Origin: Cellvibrionales bacterium
GTDB lineage: Bacteria; Pseudomonadota; Gammaproteobacteria; Pseudomonadales; JAHEIH01
Direction of reading: 5' to 3'
Length of the DNA stretch: 64,000 nt
NCBI GenBank assembly: GCA_024639455.1
Contig: JAHEIH010000026.1
Location: 304,987-368,986, forward strand
The position numbers and the translations under genes were made by a program. Below are positions 43,516-51,390 of this stretch, in pieces. The stretch's first letter is position 1. Every line of letters starts with the position of its first letter. Below the pieces are notes generated by a model. It had not been told where the DNA came from. It searched no databases and was given only the letters and a program-made list of their open reading frames with translations.

Positions 43516-45492
43516 GTGCGACAGTGGTGGCGTTGTTACATTGCCGCGAGTTTAGTGGCTATTTTGGGTTGTTCTGAAAGTAATCCGCCGGTGCCGGCAG
43601 ATCAGCTCCCGGTGGACCACTTGCCAGCGCAGCTTGAACCACTGCGTTACAACATTGAGCTCTATTTACAGCCGCGCAAAGACGAATTCACAGGCCATGT
43701 TGAGATCGATGTTGATGTTAAGCAGCCGTTTGATCGTTTGTGGCTTCACGGCGCGCAATTAAAAGTCGGTACCGTGCAGGTCGTCGGCGGGACTATCGCC
43801 ACCGGCGAATGGCGCCAACACACGGCTGAGGGCTTGGCGAGTATTGTGTTCGACCGCACGGTGCCGGTCGGTCGCAGCAAAATCATTGTTGATTATTCTG
43901 CCTCCTACAGCCCCGGTTTGAAGGGCTTTATCCGCAGCCGCGATAAGGCGGCCTATGTCGCCAGTATGGCAGACGGCGGTGCCCGCTATGTGTTGCCAAG
44001 CTTTGATGAGCCGCGTTATCGCGCGCTGATGACGCTCTCGATTGATATTCCCAGTCAATTCGAGGCTGTCGCCAGTACCAGCGTAATCAATCGCACCGAA
44101 CTTGAAAACCAGCGCCGTGTGGTGCGTTTTGCCGAAACCCCTGCACTGCCATTGGGTGCCATGGGATGGCTTGTTTCGAGCTTGGAACCCCCTCAACAAG
44201 CACGCTCTGACCACACGGTGGTGAGCGGTTATGGTCTAGATCCCTCACCCTGGCTGCTGGGTGTAGAGGCGTTAGAGCTGCGTAGCGAACACCCCTATCC
44301 CATGCCCAAATTGGATGTAGTGGCTCTGCCCAATGTGAGCGAAGTGATTAACGCTGTTGGCTTGATCATCAATCCGGAATCCGCACTAGAGATACAAGCA
44401 GAGCGTTTGGCGCAGCATTGGCTAGATCACGCGGCCCACTACCGCAGTTGGCAGGCGCAGTGCGTGGCACGTGGCGTCGCCAAATGGGCCGGCCTCGATG
44501 CCTACCGCAACGCGAATATGATCCAACAGTCGGTACAAGACAGCCTCTGGCAGCGCGCGCTGGCGCTCGATACCAACCCACTGGGTACGATGTGTTGGGA
44601 TGTGCCTTCAGACAAGGTGCTCCCTCTGGTCGATGTAGAAGATCATGCCTTAGTGGCGGCGGCGCTATTGACCATGGAAGACGCCAAGGGGGCCGATGTC
44701 ATCGCCGAACAAGTGTGGCGTGACTGGCTGACCGGGCGCGATACTCCCCGCGGCGCTCAGGATTTCTTGCCGGCGCTGTATCAGCGTATTTATACCGTTT
44801 TGCAGGATGGCCGCTTAATGCCAAGCGGTTGTAAAGATGACTGTCGCTACCGAGTAACCACCTCGCAACCCGAGTTGAGTGTCGCAGAGGCCTTGCAAAA
44901 ACCGGCGAGCGTATCCCTTTCGCAATGGCGCGATTTGGCCCGTGAACCACGCATTGTCAATCTATTCGAACGCATCGTCAGTGCCACTCAGGAAACCCCC
45001 ATGCTTGAACTTAAGGCGCGCTACGGTGATGCCTGGGTGGTGGCCATGGGCGGTGCTATGGCACGTGATTTCGACCGCTGGAGCGGATGGTTGCGCCAGC
45101 AAAGTGCTGAAGCTAGCACCTCTGAAGAGCGTCTCATGGCCTTGTTTGCACTCGCCGAGTCGACCGATACCCGCGTGGTGACGTGGTTCCAGCAATTGTT
45201 CTTAAACCGTGCACTATCGCCCGACGATAGCGACGCCCTGTTTGCTCGCTTGATGCATGCACCGCAGTCAGATAGTCAATTGCAATGGTTGTCGACTAAC
45301 CGCGACAAGGTCATGCGCAAACTGTCGCCCGCGCAGCGTGTGCGCTGGTTAGATGCTCTAGGTGCTCTCTGTGGGCAAGCTCAAGCCGCTATCGTGCGGG
45401 ACGCGATGAGCCCCGTGGCGGCGATGATTTTCCGTGGTGAAGCCCGTTTGGAGAGAGCATTAGCACGCATTGAAGCCTGCGCAACGCGCTAG
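43516..45492 (+). CDS. Lipoprotein with M1-aminopeptidase fold lacking all zinc-site residues (pseudoenzyme)
   Basis: A 658-residue protein from a GTG one base after parE. A lipobox ending LVAILGC (Cys19) marks it as a lipoprotein. The N-terminal M1 domain is recognisable: ARYVLPSFDEPRYRALMTLS matches the M1 stretch with PxFDEP. Yet the catalytic motifs are replaced. GAMEN is EVINA (about residues 276-280, within YPMPKLDVVALPN...VGLI), HELAHQW reads ERLAQHW (about 296-302), and the third zinc ligand in WLNEGFA reads WQAQCVA (about 312-318). The reading frame is long and clean and the C-terminal helical domain is kept, so this looks like a maintained non-enzymatic binding protein rather than decay. 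Function unknown. Confidence 0.8.
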   Translation: MRQWWRCYIAASLVAILGCSESNPPVPADQLPVDHLPAQLEPLRYNIELYLQPRKDEFTGHVEIDVDVKQPFDRLWLHGAQLKVGTVQVVGGTIATGEWRQHTAEGLASIVFDRTVPVGRSKIIVDYSASYSPGLKGFIRSRDKAAYVASMADGGARYVLPSFDEPRYRALMTLSIDIPSQFEAVASTSVINRTELENQRRVVRFAETPALPLGAMGWLVSSLEPPQQARSDHTVVSGYGLDPSPWLLGVEALELRSEHPYPMPKLDVVALPNVSEVINAVGLIINPESALEIQAERLAQHWLDHAAHYRSWQAQCVARGVAKWAGLDAYRNANMIQQSVQDSLWQRALALDTNPLGTMCWDVPSDKVLPLVDVEDHALVAAALLTMEDAKGADVIAEQVWRDWLTGRDTPRGAQDFLPALYQRIYTVLQDGRLMPSGCKDDCRYRVTTSQPELSVAEALQKPASVSLSQWRDLAREPRIVNLFERIVSATQETPMLELKARYGDAWVVAMGGAMARDFDRWSGWLRQQSAEASTSEERLMALFALAESTDTRVVTWFQQLFLNRALSPDDSDALFARLMHAPQSDSQLQWLSTNRDKVMRKLSPAQRVRWLDALGALCGQAQAAIVRDAMSPVAAMIFRGEARLERALARIEACATR

Positions 45493-45560
45493 TTTTTAAT
45501 ATTTATCAAAGCCCATTGTTCATTTCCGTGCTACATATTAATTATGAGTACGGAGGTTCT

Positions 45561-46004
45561 ATGAGTAAGAAACACATGCCCACTATGGTGTCGGTGATGA
45601 CGCCGTTCCCACACTTCATTGCACCCAATGCCAGCCTTGGAGAGGCCAAACGATTGATGGATGAATTTGCCATTCACCATCTGCCCGTGGTCGATGATTT
45701 TGATATCGTTGGCCTTATCTCTCATCGCGATTTGCTGCGGGCGGTCAGCCTGGGTGAGCGCTTGAGTCATCAACCCGATATCGTCGTGTCGGATCTGGTG
45801 AATCATCGCCCATACATGGTGGATGTGGGAGATCCGCTGGTGCCGGTGCTGCAATCGATGATCGACAATCGAATAGGTTCGGTAATTGTGCTAAAGGATG
45901 GTGAGTTGGTAGGTATATTTACCTCCACCGATGCCATGCGCCATTTTGCCGGCTTTTTAGAGGAGGCATTTCCCGCCAACCCCGACGGCGATGATGCCGC
46001 TTAG
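45561..46004 (+). CDS. Tandem CBS-domain protein
   Basis: A 147-residue protein consisting almost entirely of two CBS motifs (about residues 10-65 with HHLPVVDDFDIVGLISHRDL, and 80-135 with IGSVIVLKDGELVGIFTSTD), a fold that binds adenine nucleotides. No effector domain is attached, so it probably acts by binding a partner or as a nucleotide sensor. A strong ribosome site (ACGGAGG) precedes the ATG at 45561; an upstream in-frame ATG at 45516 is less likely. The arylsulfatase gene follows after a weak hairpin. Confidence 0.85.
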   Translation: MSKKHMPTMVSVMTPFPHFIAPNASLGEAKRLMDEFAIHHLPVVDDFDIVGLISHRDLLRAVSLGERLSHQPDIVVSDLVNHRPYMVDVGDPLVPVLQSMIDNRIGSVIVLKDGELVGIFTSTDAMRHFAGFLEEAFPANPDGDDAA

Positions 46005-46030
46005 CCGCAGTTGCGGTAAATTGTCTTTTT
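46005..46030 (+). terminator. Weak candidate terminator after the CBS gene
   Basis: CCGCA (46005-46009), loop GT, TGCGG (46012-46016), then TAAATTGTCTTTTTA. The stem is only five pairs and the T-run is displaced. Confidence 0.3.
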
Positions 46031-46051
46031 ATTTTTAAAGATGAATTTACC

Positions 46052-47581
46052 ATGAAAACGATCATTCGCACCTTGTCATTGGCATTGGTTGCACTCACCA
46101 GCCTCGCGCAAGCCAACGATAAACCCAACATCCTCGTGATCATGGGTGATGATATAGGTTTAACGAATATAAGTTATGTCAGTCACGGCATGATGGGTTA
46201 CCAGACACCTAATATCGATAGCATCGCCGAAGAAGGTTTGTTCATGACCGATTACTACGGCGAGCAGAGCTGCACCGCCGGACGCTCGGCGTTTATTTTA
46301 GGACAAAGTCCTGTGCGAACGGGTTTGACCAAAGTGGGTTTGCCCGGCGCCCCCCAGGGTATTCATCCCGATGATCCGACAATTGCGGAACTATTGAAAC
46401 CGCTCGGCTATACGTCTGGCCAGTTTGGTAAAAACCACCTCGGTGACAGCGACCAGTTCCTGCCCACCAACCACGGTTTTGATGAGTTCTTTGGCAATCT
46501 CTACCACCTCAATGCAGAAGAAGAGCCAGAACGTGAACACTATTACAACGATCCCGCCATGCGCCAAATGTTCGCCCCGCGCGGCATCATTCGCTCTTAC
46601 GCCGACGGTCGTATCGAGGACCTTGGGCCTTTAACTAAGAAGCGCATGGAGCGCGTTGATGAGGACTTCCTCGCCGCTAGCCTTAACTTCATTGAGCGTG
46701 CCCACGCCGATGGAAAGCCGTTTTTTGTATGGTTTAACGCTACCCGCATGCATTACTTTACCCACGCCCCGGAAGAATACCGTGGCCGCTCCGGTTTGAA
46801 CGAATATGTCGATGGTATGCTGCAACACGATGATCATGTAGGCACCCTTTTGGGAAAGCTAGATGAACTGAGCATTGCCGATAACACTATTGTGATTTAC
46901 ACCACCGATAACGGTCCCCATTTGAATATGTGGCCCGACGCAGCGATGACGCCCTTCCGCGGTGAGAAAAACACCAATTGGGAAGGCGGCTACCGCGTGC
47001 CTATGTTTGTGCGTTGGCCTGCCAAGATTGCTGCCGGTAGTAAATCTTCTCAAGTTATGTCGCATATGGATTGGTTCCCCACCTTGATGGCTGCCGCCGG
47101 TGTGGATGATATTGTTGGCAAGTTAAAGCAAGGCTATCGCGCCGGTGATAAAACGTATCGTGTGCACCTCGATGGCTACGATTTTTTGTCTCACCTCACC
47201 GGACAGTCAGAGCAAGGTCCGCGGCATGAGTTCTTATATTGGAGCGACGACGGTGATTTGGTTGGTCTGCGCTACGCTGGTCGTTGGAAGTTAGTGTTCG
47301 CAGAGCAGCGCGCATCTAGATTGCATGTATGGCGCGAGCCTTTCGTAAAGTTACGTGCCCCCTTGTTATTCGACCTTCGTACCGATCCATTTGAACGTGC
47401 ACAGCATGACTCAAATAGCTACGAGCGCTGGTTTGCCGAGCACTCTTACCTGATATACCCCGCCAAACCCATTGTCGGTAAATTTGTGATGAGCATGCAG
47501 CAGTTCCCACCGCGCATGAAGCCGGCCACGTTCAACGTCGATGAAATTACCGAGATGATGTATCGAGGGATGAAGCAGTAA
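46052..47581 (+). CDS. Exported arylsulfatase (formylglycine-type sulfatase)
   Basis: A 509-residue exported sulfatase with a signal peptide (MKTIIRTLSLALVALTSLAQ, cleaved after Ala21). It releases sulfate from an organic sulfate ester. Metal ligands are in ILVIMGDDIGLTNI (Asp33-Asp34) and TTDNGPHLNMWP. The residue converted to formylglycine is Cys74 in EQSCTAGRSAFI; the usual CxPSR core is CTAGR here, a variant seen in one sulfatase subgroup. GKNHLGD and the HMDWFPTLMAAAG region are typical. Substrate is unknown (algal polysaccharide sulfate is plausible in a marine cell). No maturation enzyme (FGE or anSME) is encoded nearby. Confidence 0.92.
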   Translation: MKTIIRTLSLALVALTSLAQANDKPNILVIMGDDIGLTNISYVSHGMMGYQTPNIDSIAEEGLFMTDYYGEQSCTAGRSAFILGQSPVRTGLTKVGLPGAPQGIHPDDPTIAELLKPLGYTSGQFGKNHLGDSDQFLPTNHGFDEFFGNLYHLNAEEEPEREHYYNDPAMRQMFAPRGIIRSYADGRIEDLGPLTKKRMERVDEDFLAASLNFIERAHADGKPFFVWFNATRMHYFTHAPEEYRGRSGLNEYVDGMLQHDDHVGTLLGKLDELSIADNTIVIYTTDNGPHLNMWPDAAMTPFRGEKNTNWEGGYRVPMFVRWPAKIAAGSKSSQVMSHMDWFPTLMAAAGVDDIVGKLKQGYRAGDKTYRVHLDGYDFLSHLTGQSEQGPRHEFLYWSDDGDLVGLRYAGRWKLVFAEQRASRLHVWREPFVKLRAPLLFDLRTDPFERAQHDSNSYERWFAEHSYLIYPAKPIVGKFVMSMQQFPPRMKPATFNVDEITEMMYRGMKQ

Positions 47582-47585
47582 ACGA

Positions 47586-47606
47586 AGCGCCTACGGGCGC
47601 TTTTTT
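47586..47606 (+). terminator. Rho-independent terminator after the arylsulfatase gene
   Basis: AGCGCC (47586-47591), a TACG loop, GGCGCT (47596-47601) and a T-run. The remaining bases up to about 47783 show no gene that I can support. Confidence 0.85.
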
Positions 47607-47783
47607 ATTTTTTGGGCGAGGGATTAAATGAGGTCGGCGGTGTGGATGAACCGCGATGCCACTGGGTGGGTGGCGTTTGATGGCGCGTTGGTTGTGGGGT
47701 CTACAGCCTGGCGCATCGCTAACCTCATGTGACACATTGTAGGTGAACGACCGGAGAGAATGGTTGCAAAGATTGCGCTAAAA

Positions 47784-47813
47784 TTGGCTATATATGAAAT
47801 TATTGGCTAATAT
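47784..47813 (+). promoter_or_regulatory. Candidate promoter and direct-repeat operator of the Lrp-like gene
   Basis: TTGGCT (47784-47789), 18-base spacer, TAATAT (47808-47813). The octamer ATTGGCTA appears at 47783-47790 and again at 47803-47810, a 20-base period (about two helical turns). This suggests autoregulatory binding, which is common for Lrp/AsnC proteins. Confidence 0.4.
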
Positions 47814-47853
47814 TTACTTTTATTGTAGTCAAATAATCTCGGAAAGCCATAGT

Positions 47854-48333
47854 ATGAAGTTTGATCGCATTGATCGGCGTATTTTGCAAGAGCTACAGGC
47901 CAATGCCCGTATCTCCAATTTAGAGCTCGCCGACCGGGTGGGCTTGTCACCTACACCTTGCTCGCGGCGTGTTAAGCAGCTGGAAGATAGCGGTCTTATT
48001 GACGGCCACGTGACCCTTCTTAACCCCAATAAGCTCGGCTTAAAGCTCACCGCGATCATCGGCATTTCAATGGATCGGCACACCCCAGAGCGCTTCGAAA
48101 ACTTTGAGCGTGAAGTCGCGGCCTTTCCCGAGGTGGTGGAGTGCAACGTTGTTACCGGCCAGACTGCTGATTATCTGCTTAAAGTGATGGTGCCCGACAT
48201 GGCCTACTACGAAGAATTCTTGCTGGGCCGTCTTACCCGTATCGAGGGTGTCTCGGGAGTACACTCAAGCTTTGTGCTGCGCTCGGTGTTGCGCAAAACT
48301 GAGTTGCCGGTGCTGGATATCCGCGAAGGGTAA
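47854..48333 (+). CDS. Lrp/AsnC-family transcriptional regulator
   Basis: A 159-residue feast/famine regulator. The N-terminal helix-turn-helix is typical (KFDRIDRRILQELQANARIS, NLELADRVGLSPTPCSRRVK), and the C-terminal RAM ligand domain includes FPEVVECNVVTGQTADYLLK and IEGVSGVHSSFVLRSV. I chose the ATG at 47854; an upstream in-frame ATG at 47794 falls within the candidate promoter. Ligand and targets are unknown. The isocitrate dehydrogenase cluster starts about 100 bases downstream and may be a target, but nothing in the sequence proves it. Confidence 0.9.
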   Translation: MKFDRIDRRILQELQANARISNLELADRVGLSPTPCSRRVKQLEDSGLIDGHVTLLNPNKLGLKLTAIIGISMDRHTPERFENFEREVAAFPEVVECNVVTGQTADYLLKVMVPDMAYYEEFLLGRLTRIEGVSGVHSSFVLRSVLRKTELPVLDIREG

Positions 48334-48400
48334 TAGCGACTAAAGCCGCATTGCGGCGACGCTGACATCGGTAGACACTGATGGCCCCTCATCGGTCAAC

Positions 48401-48406
48401 TATACT
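48401..48406 (+). promoter_or_regulatory. Candidate -10 element for the isocitrate dehydrogenase gene
   Basis: TATACT lies 33 bases before the start codon. The -35 position (around CTGATG, 48378-48383) is weak. A GCCGC/GCGGC hairpin (48345-48357) between the regulator and this promoter has no T-run. Confidence 0.3.
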
Positions 48407-48438
48407 TTGGCTTTTCTACAACTTTCAAAGGACGCCGC

Positions 48439-50196
48439 ATGAGCTCAAAAATCCACGTTGAAAAACCACTTGTCGTGCTACACGGTGACGAGATGGCACA
48501 GGTCGCCTTTGAACGCATCCTCGATATGTTCATTAAAACACCCTTGGACATTGAATTAATCGAGGTCGATCTGACAGCAGAAAACCGCCTTGTCACCAAT
48601 GGTAAGGTAGTGAACGATGCTATCGATATGTTGAATACCTATGGCGTGGGCATCAAGAATGCCGGTATGACGGTTAACCGTGAGCAGTTGAATGACTTGC
48701 TGGACAAGTACCACGGCATCAGCGAAGAAGATTTGGATAAGCTGGCCACCAAATCGCCCAACGGAGCGATTCGTAAAGGTATCGGTGGAAACATTACCCG
48801 CGAGGATATCCCCTTTACGAATTTGAAGGTCAATACGCCGGATTGGATCGGTCGCGATATCGTGGTCGACACGATGGAAATCGGTGGCATTAAAGAATCC
48901 TACAACGACGTCTCCGAAGTCACTGGGGTCATCAAGGTGTTATTTGTCGGCGCTAGCGGCAACCCAGTAGAGCTGCATCGTCGTGACATCAACAAGGGTG
49001 ATCCTTGGTTGTTGAGCACCAATCAAATGACCGACGTCGAAGCATGGGCGCATGCGTTTTTCCAGCGCGCCATCGATGAGAAACGCGATATCTACCTTGG
49101 TCTCAAAGATACTGTTATAGCGGGCTACGACGGCGTGATGCGTCAGGGAATCGAGCAGATCTACTTCAAACACTATAAAGCCCAAGTGGACGCCTTGGGG
49201 CTCAATTACCACTACGAACTGATTGACGCCCAGGCGGCGCGCATTGTCGCCAACCCGCCGCAGCGTGCGATTTGGGGGGTGCCGGATAATAACACCGGCC
49301 GCAAACTCTACAAGTTGGTCGAAAGCCTCAAGCAATATGGTATCCCCGATCGCAAAACCCACGTGTCGATTTCGCGCATGAGCGCTGGCGGCGGTGACCA
49401 GTACGGCAGTTTTAACATGGCCGCTAGTGAAGACGGTATTGTCAAAGTGGTACTGGATGGCGTCGAGCAGCACGCACGGCGTGTTGCGGCGGGTGACCCA
49501 CTGTTGTTTATGTCGAACGACCGTGATGCGATCAAGGACTGGGTAAAGCAGGTTTTTCGTGATGCTGCTGAGAACGATAAGGAAATTTACTTTGGTTTGA
49601 AGCGCGAATACATGAAGTACGACGTCGCCTTCAGTGATGTGATTCGTGAATCGCGCGAGGAACTGGTGAACAATGAGGGCGTGACGGTGTTGCCATCGTT
49701 TATGATCATGCGGCCATCTAGCCAGTTGATCAAAATGATTACCGATCCTTCACGGTATGCACTCTACCCGGCACAAAACCTCGACGGCGATATTTTCTCG
49801 GACATTTCCGCGGCACTGGGCGGTAGCTTAGCCACGGCCAGTTCTGTGATCGAAAGCAAGACCGGTGTGATGCTTTACGAAGCGCCGCACGGGACTGCCC
49901 ATGACCTGTATCTTAAGTGGGTGGAAAGCAACGGCGAGGTCGCTATTTTCAACTCTTCTGCCTTGATTTACGCGGTAGCAAATGCACTTCAAACCATCGC
50001 TCGTCGCGAGGATAATCAGGCGCTGTCAAATTACGCCAACAATATGAAGAAGGCGTTGATCGAGACCGTTGCGCAGGGCACGATCACCGGCGACCTCAAA
50101 GGCAAAACCAATAATCCCGACAAGGAAAACGTGGAAGATATGCACGGCTTCCTTGCCGCGGTCGCAGAAAATTTAAATAAGATTCAGGAGAAATAG
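48439..50196 (+). CDS. Isocitrate dehydrogenase, type II-like with internal duplication
   Basis: Oxidises isocitrate to 2-oxoglutarate in the TCA cycle. It has 585 residues, much longer than ordinary type II enzymes (about 400-415) and shorter than monomeric IDH (about 740). The N-terminus (VVLHGDEMAQVAFERIL) and KSPNGAIRKGIGGNITRED match the type II isocitrate site; YDGVMRQGIEQIYFKHYK and NLDGDIFSDISAALGGSL also fit. Residues about 163-233 and 333-400 resemble each other (GVIKVLF... DIYLGLKDTVIAGYD against GIVKVVL... EIYFGLKREYMKYDV), an internal repeat. Where NADP-type enzymes have Arg-His, this has Asp489-Leu490 (HGTAHDLYLKW), suggesting NAD preference. From memory, a related NAD-type enzyme was reported from the marine genus Congregibacter. 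Confidence 0.85.
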   Translation: MSSKIHVEKPLVVLHGDEMAQVAFERILDMFIKTPLDIELIEVDLTAENRLVTNGKVVNDAIDMLNTYGVGIKNAGMTVNREQLNDLLDKYHGISEEDLDKLATKSPNGAIRKGIGGNITREDIPFTNLKVNTPDWIGRDIVVDTMEIGGIKESYNDVSEVTGVIKVLFVGASGNPVELHRRDINKGDPWLLSTNQMTDVEAWAHAFFQRAIDEKRDIYLGLKDTVIAGYDGVMRQGIEQIYFKHYKAQVDALGLNYHYELIDAQAARIVANPPQRAIWGVPDNNTGRKLYKLVESLKQYGIPDRKTHVSISRMSAGGGDQYGSFNMAASEDGIVKVVLDGVEQHARRVAAGDPLLFMSNDRDAIKDWVKQVFRDAAENDKEIYFGLKREYMKYDVAFSDVIRESREELVNNEGVTVLPSFMIMRPSSQLIKMITDPSRYALYPAQNLDGDIFSDISAALGGSLATASSVIESKTGVMLYEAPHGTAHDLYLKWVESNGEVAIFNSSALIYAVANALQTIARREDNQALSNYANNMKKALIETVAQGTITGDLKGKTNNPDKENVEDMHGFLAAVAENLNKIQEK

Positions 50197-50197
50197 C

Positions 50198-51376
50198 ATG
50201 GCCGCTTCCTTTCACCCACCGCAACGTACCCTCATGGGGCCCGGTCCATCGGATGTTAATCCTCGCATCTTAGAGGCGATGTCGCGTCCGACGATTGGCC
50301 ACCTCGACCCTGCCTTTATCGGCTTGATGGACGATGTGAAAGCGAAGCTGCAATACGTCTTCAAAACCAATAATACACTGACATTACCCATTTCTGCGCC
50401 CGGTTCGGCGGGGATGGAGGCCTGTTTCGTCAACCTGCTCTCATGCGGCGATACCGCGATTGTTTGCCAGAACGGTGTGTTCGGTGGGCGTATGAAAGAA
50501 AACATCGAACGCTGCGGTGCTAAGGCGGTAATGGTGGAAGATGAGTGGGGAACCCCGGTATCTATCGATAAGGTCGCCGAGGCCATCGCCAACCACCCCG
50601 AGGCGGTGGCGCTGTGCTTCGTGCATGCCGAGACCTCCACTGGTGTGCGTTCAGACGCTGCCACGCTCTGTGAGATGGCACGCGAGGCCGGTATGTTGAG
50701 TATCGTCGATACGGTGACGGGGTTGGCGGGTATTGATGTGTCGGTCGATGAGTGGGGCGCTGATGCCGTTTACTCGGGTACTCAGAAGTGCCTGTCCTGT
50801 GTACCGGGCTTGTCGCCCGTGACGTTCAGCCCGAAAGCCGTTGAGCACATTCAGAATCGCCAACAGAAGGTACAAAGCTGGTTTTTGGATATGAATCTGG
50901 TGATGGGTTACTGGGGTGGCGAAGGCAAGCGCGCCTACCACCATACGGCGCCGATCAATGCCCTTTACGCTCTGCACGAAGCGTTGTGCATTGTTGAAGA
51001 AGAAGGGCTAGAGGCATCGTGGGCGCGTCATGCATTACACCATCGCGCGCTGGTGGCAGGCCTAGAGGCCATGGGCTTATCGATGCAGGTGGCGGCCGAG
51101 TATCGACTACCCCAACTCAACGCCGTCAATATCCCTGAGGGCGCCGATGACGCCGCTGTGCGCGCGGCCTTACTGAATGACTATAGCCTGGAAATTGGCG
51201 CTGGTTTGGGCAGTTTGGCGGGTAAAGTATGGCGCATTGGCTTAATGGGCCACGCCGCCAACCACAAGAACGTGCTACTTTGCCTGCACGCCTTGGAGAG
51301 CGTCTTGCGCGCGCAGGGGGTGGCCGTTCAATCGGGTGCCATCGACGCCGCCAACGGCGTTTACCACACAGAATAA
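50198..51376 (+). CDS. Class V aminotransferase (alanine/serine-glyoxylate type)
   Basis: A 392-residue PLP enzyme of the alanine-, serine- or ureidoglycine-glyoxylate aminotransferase group. The N-terminal LMGPGPSDVNPRILEAMSRP and GHLDPAFIGLMDDV are hallmarks; AETSTGVRSDA and VDTVTGLAGIDVSVDEWGAD surround the cofactor; the PLP lysine lies in YSGTQKCLSCVPGL. It begins one base after the isocitrate dehydrogenase stop, so the two are co-transcribed. This suggests a link to glyoxylate or C2 metabolism. Which amino donor it uses cannot be decided by sequence. Confidence 0.88.
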   Translation: MAASFHPPQRTLMGPGPSDVNPRILEAMSRPTIGHLDPAFIGLMDDVKAKLQYVFKTNNTLTLPISAPGSAGMEACFVNLLSCGDTAIVCQNGVFGGRMKENIERCGAKAVMVEDEWGTPVSIDKVAEAIANHPEAVALCFVHAETSTGVRSDAATLCEMAREAGMLSIVDTVTGLAGIDVSVDEWGADAVYSGTQKCLSCVPGLSPVTFSPKAVEHIQNRQQKVQSWFLDMNLVMGYWGGEGKRAYHHTAPINALYALHEALCIVEEEGLEASWARHALHHRALVAGLEAMGLSMQVAAEYRLPQLNAVNIPEGADDAAVRAALLNDYSLEIGAGLGSLAGKVWRIGLMGHAANHKNVLLCLHALESVLRAQGVAVQSGAIDAANGVYHTE

Positions 51377-51390
51377 TTAAGGAGGTATTG

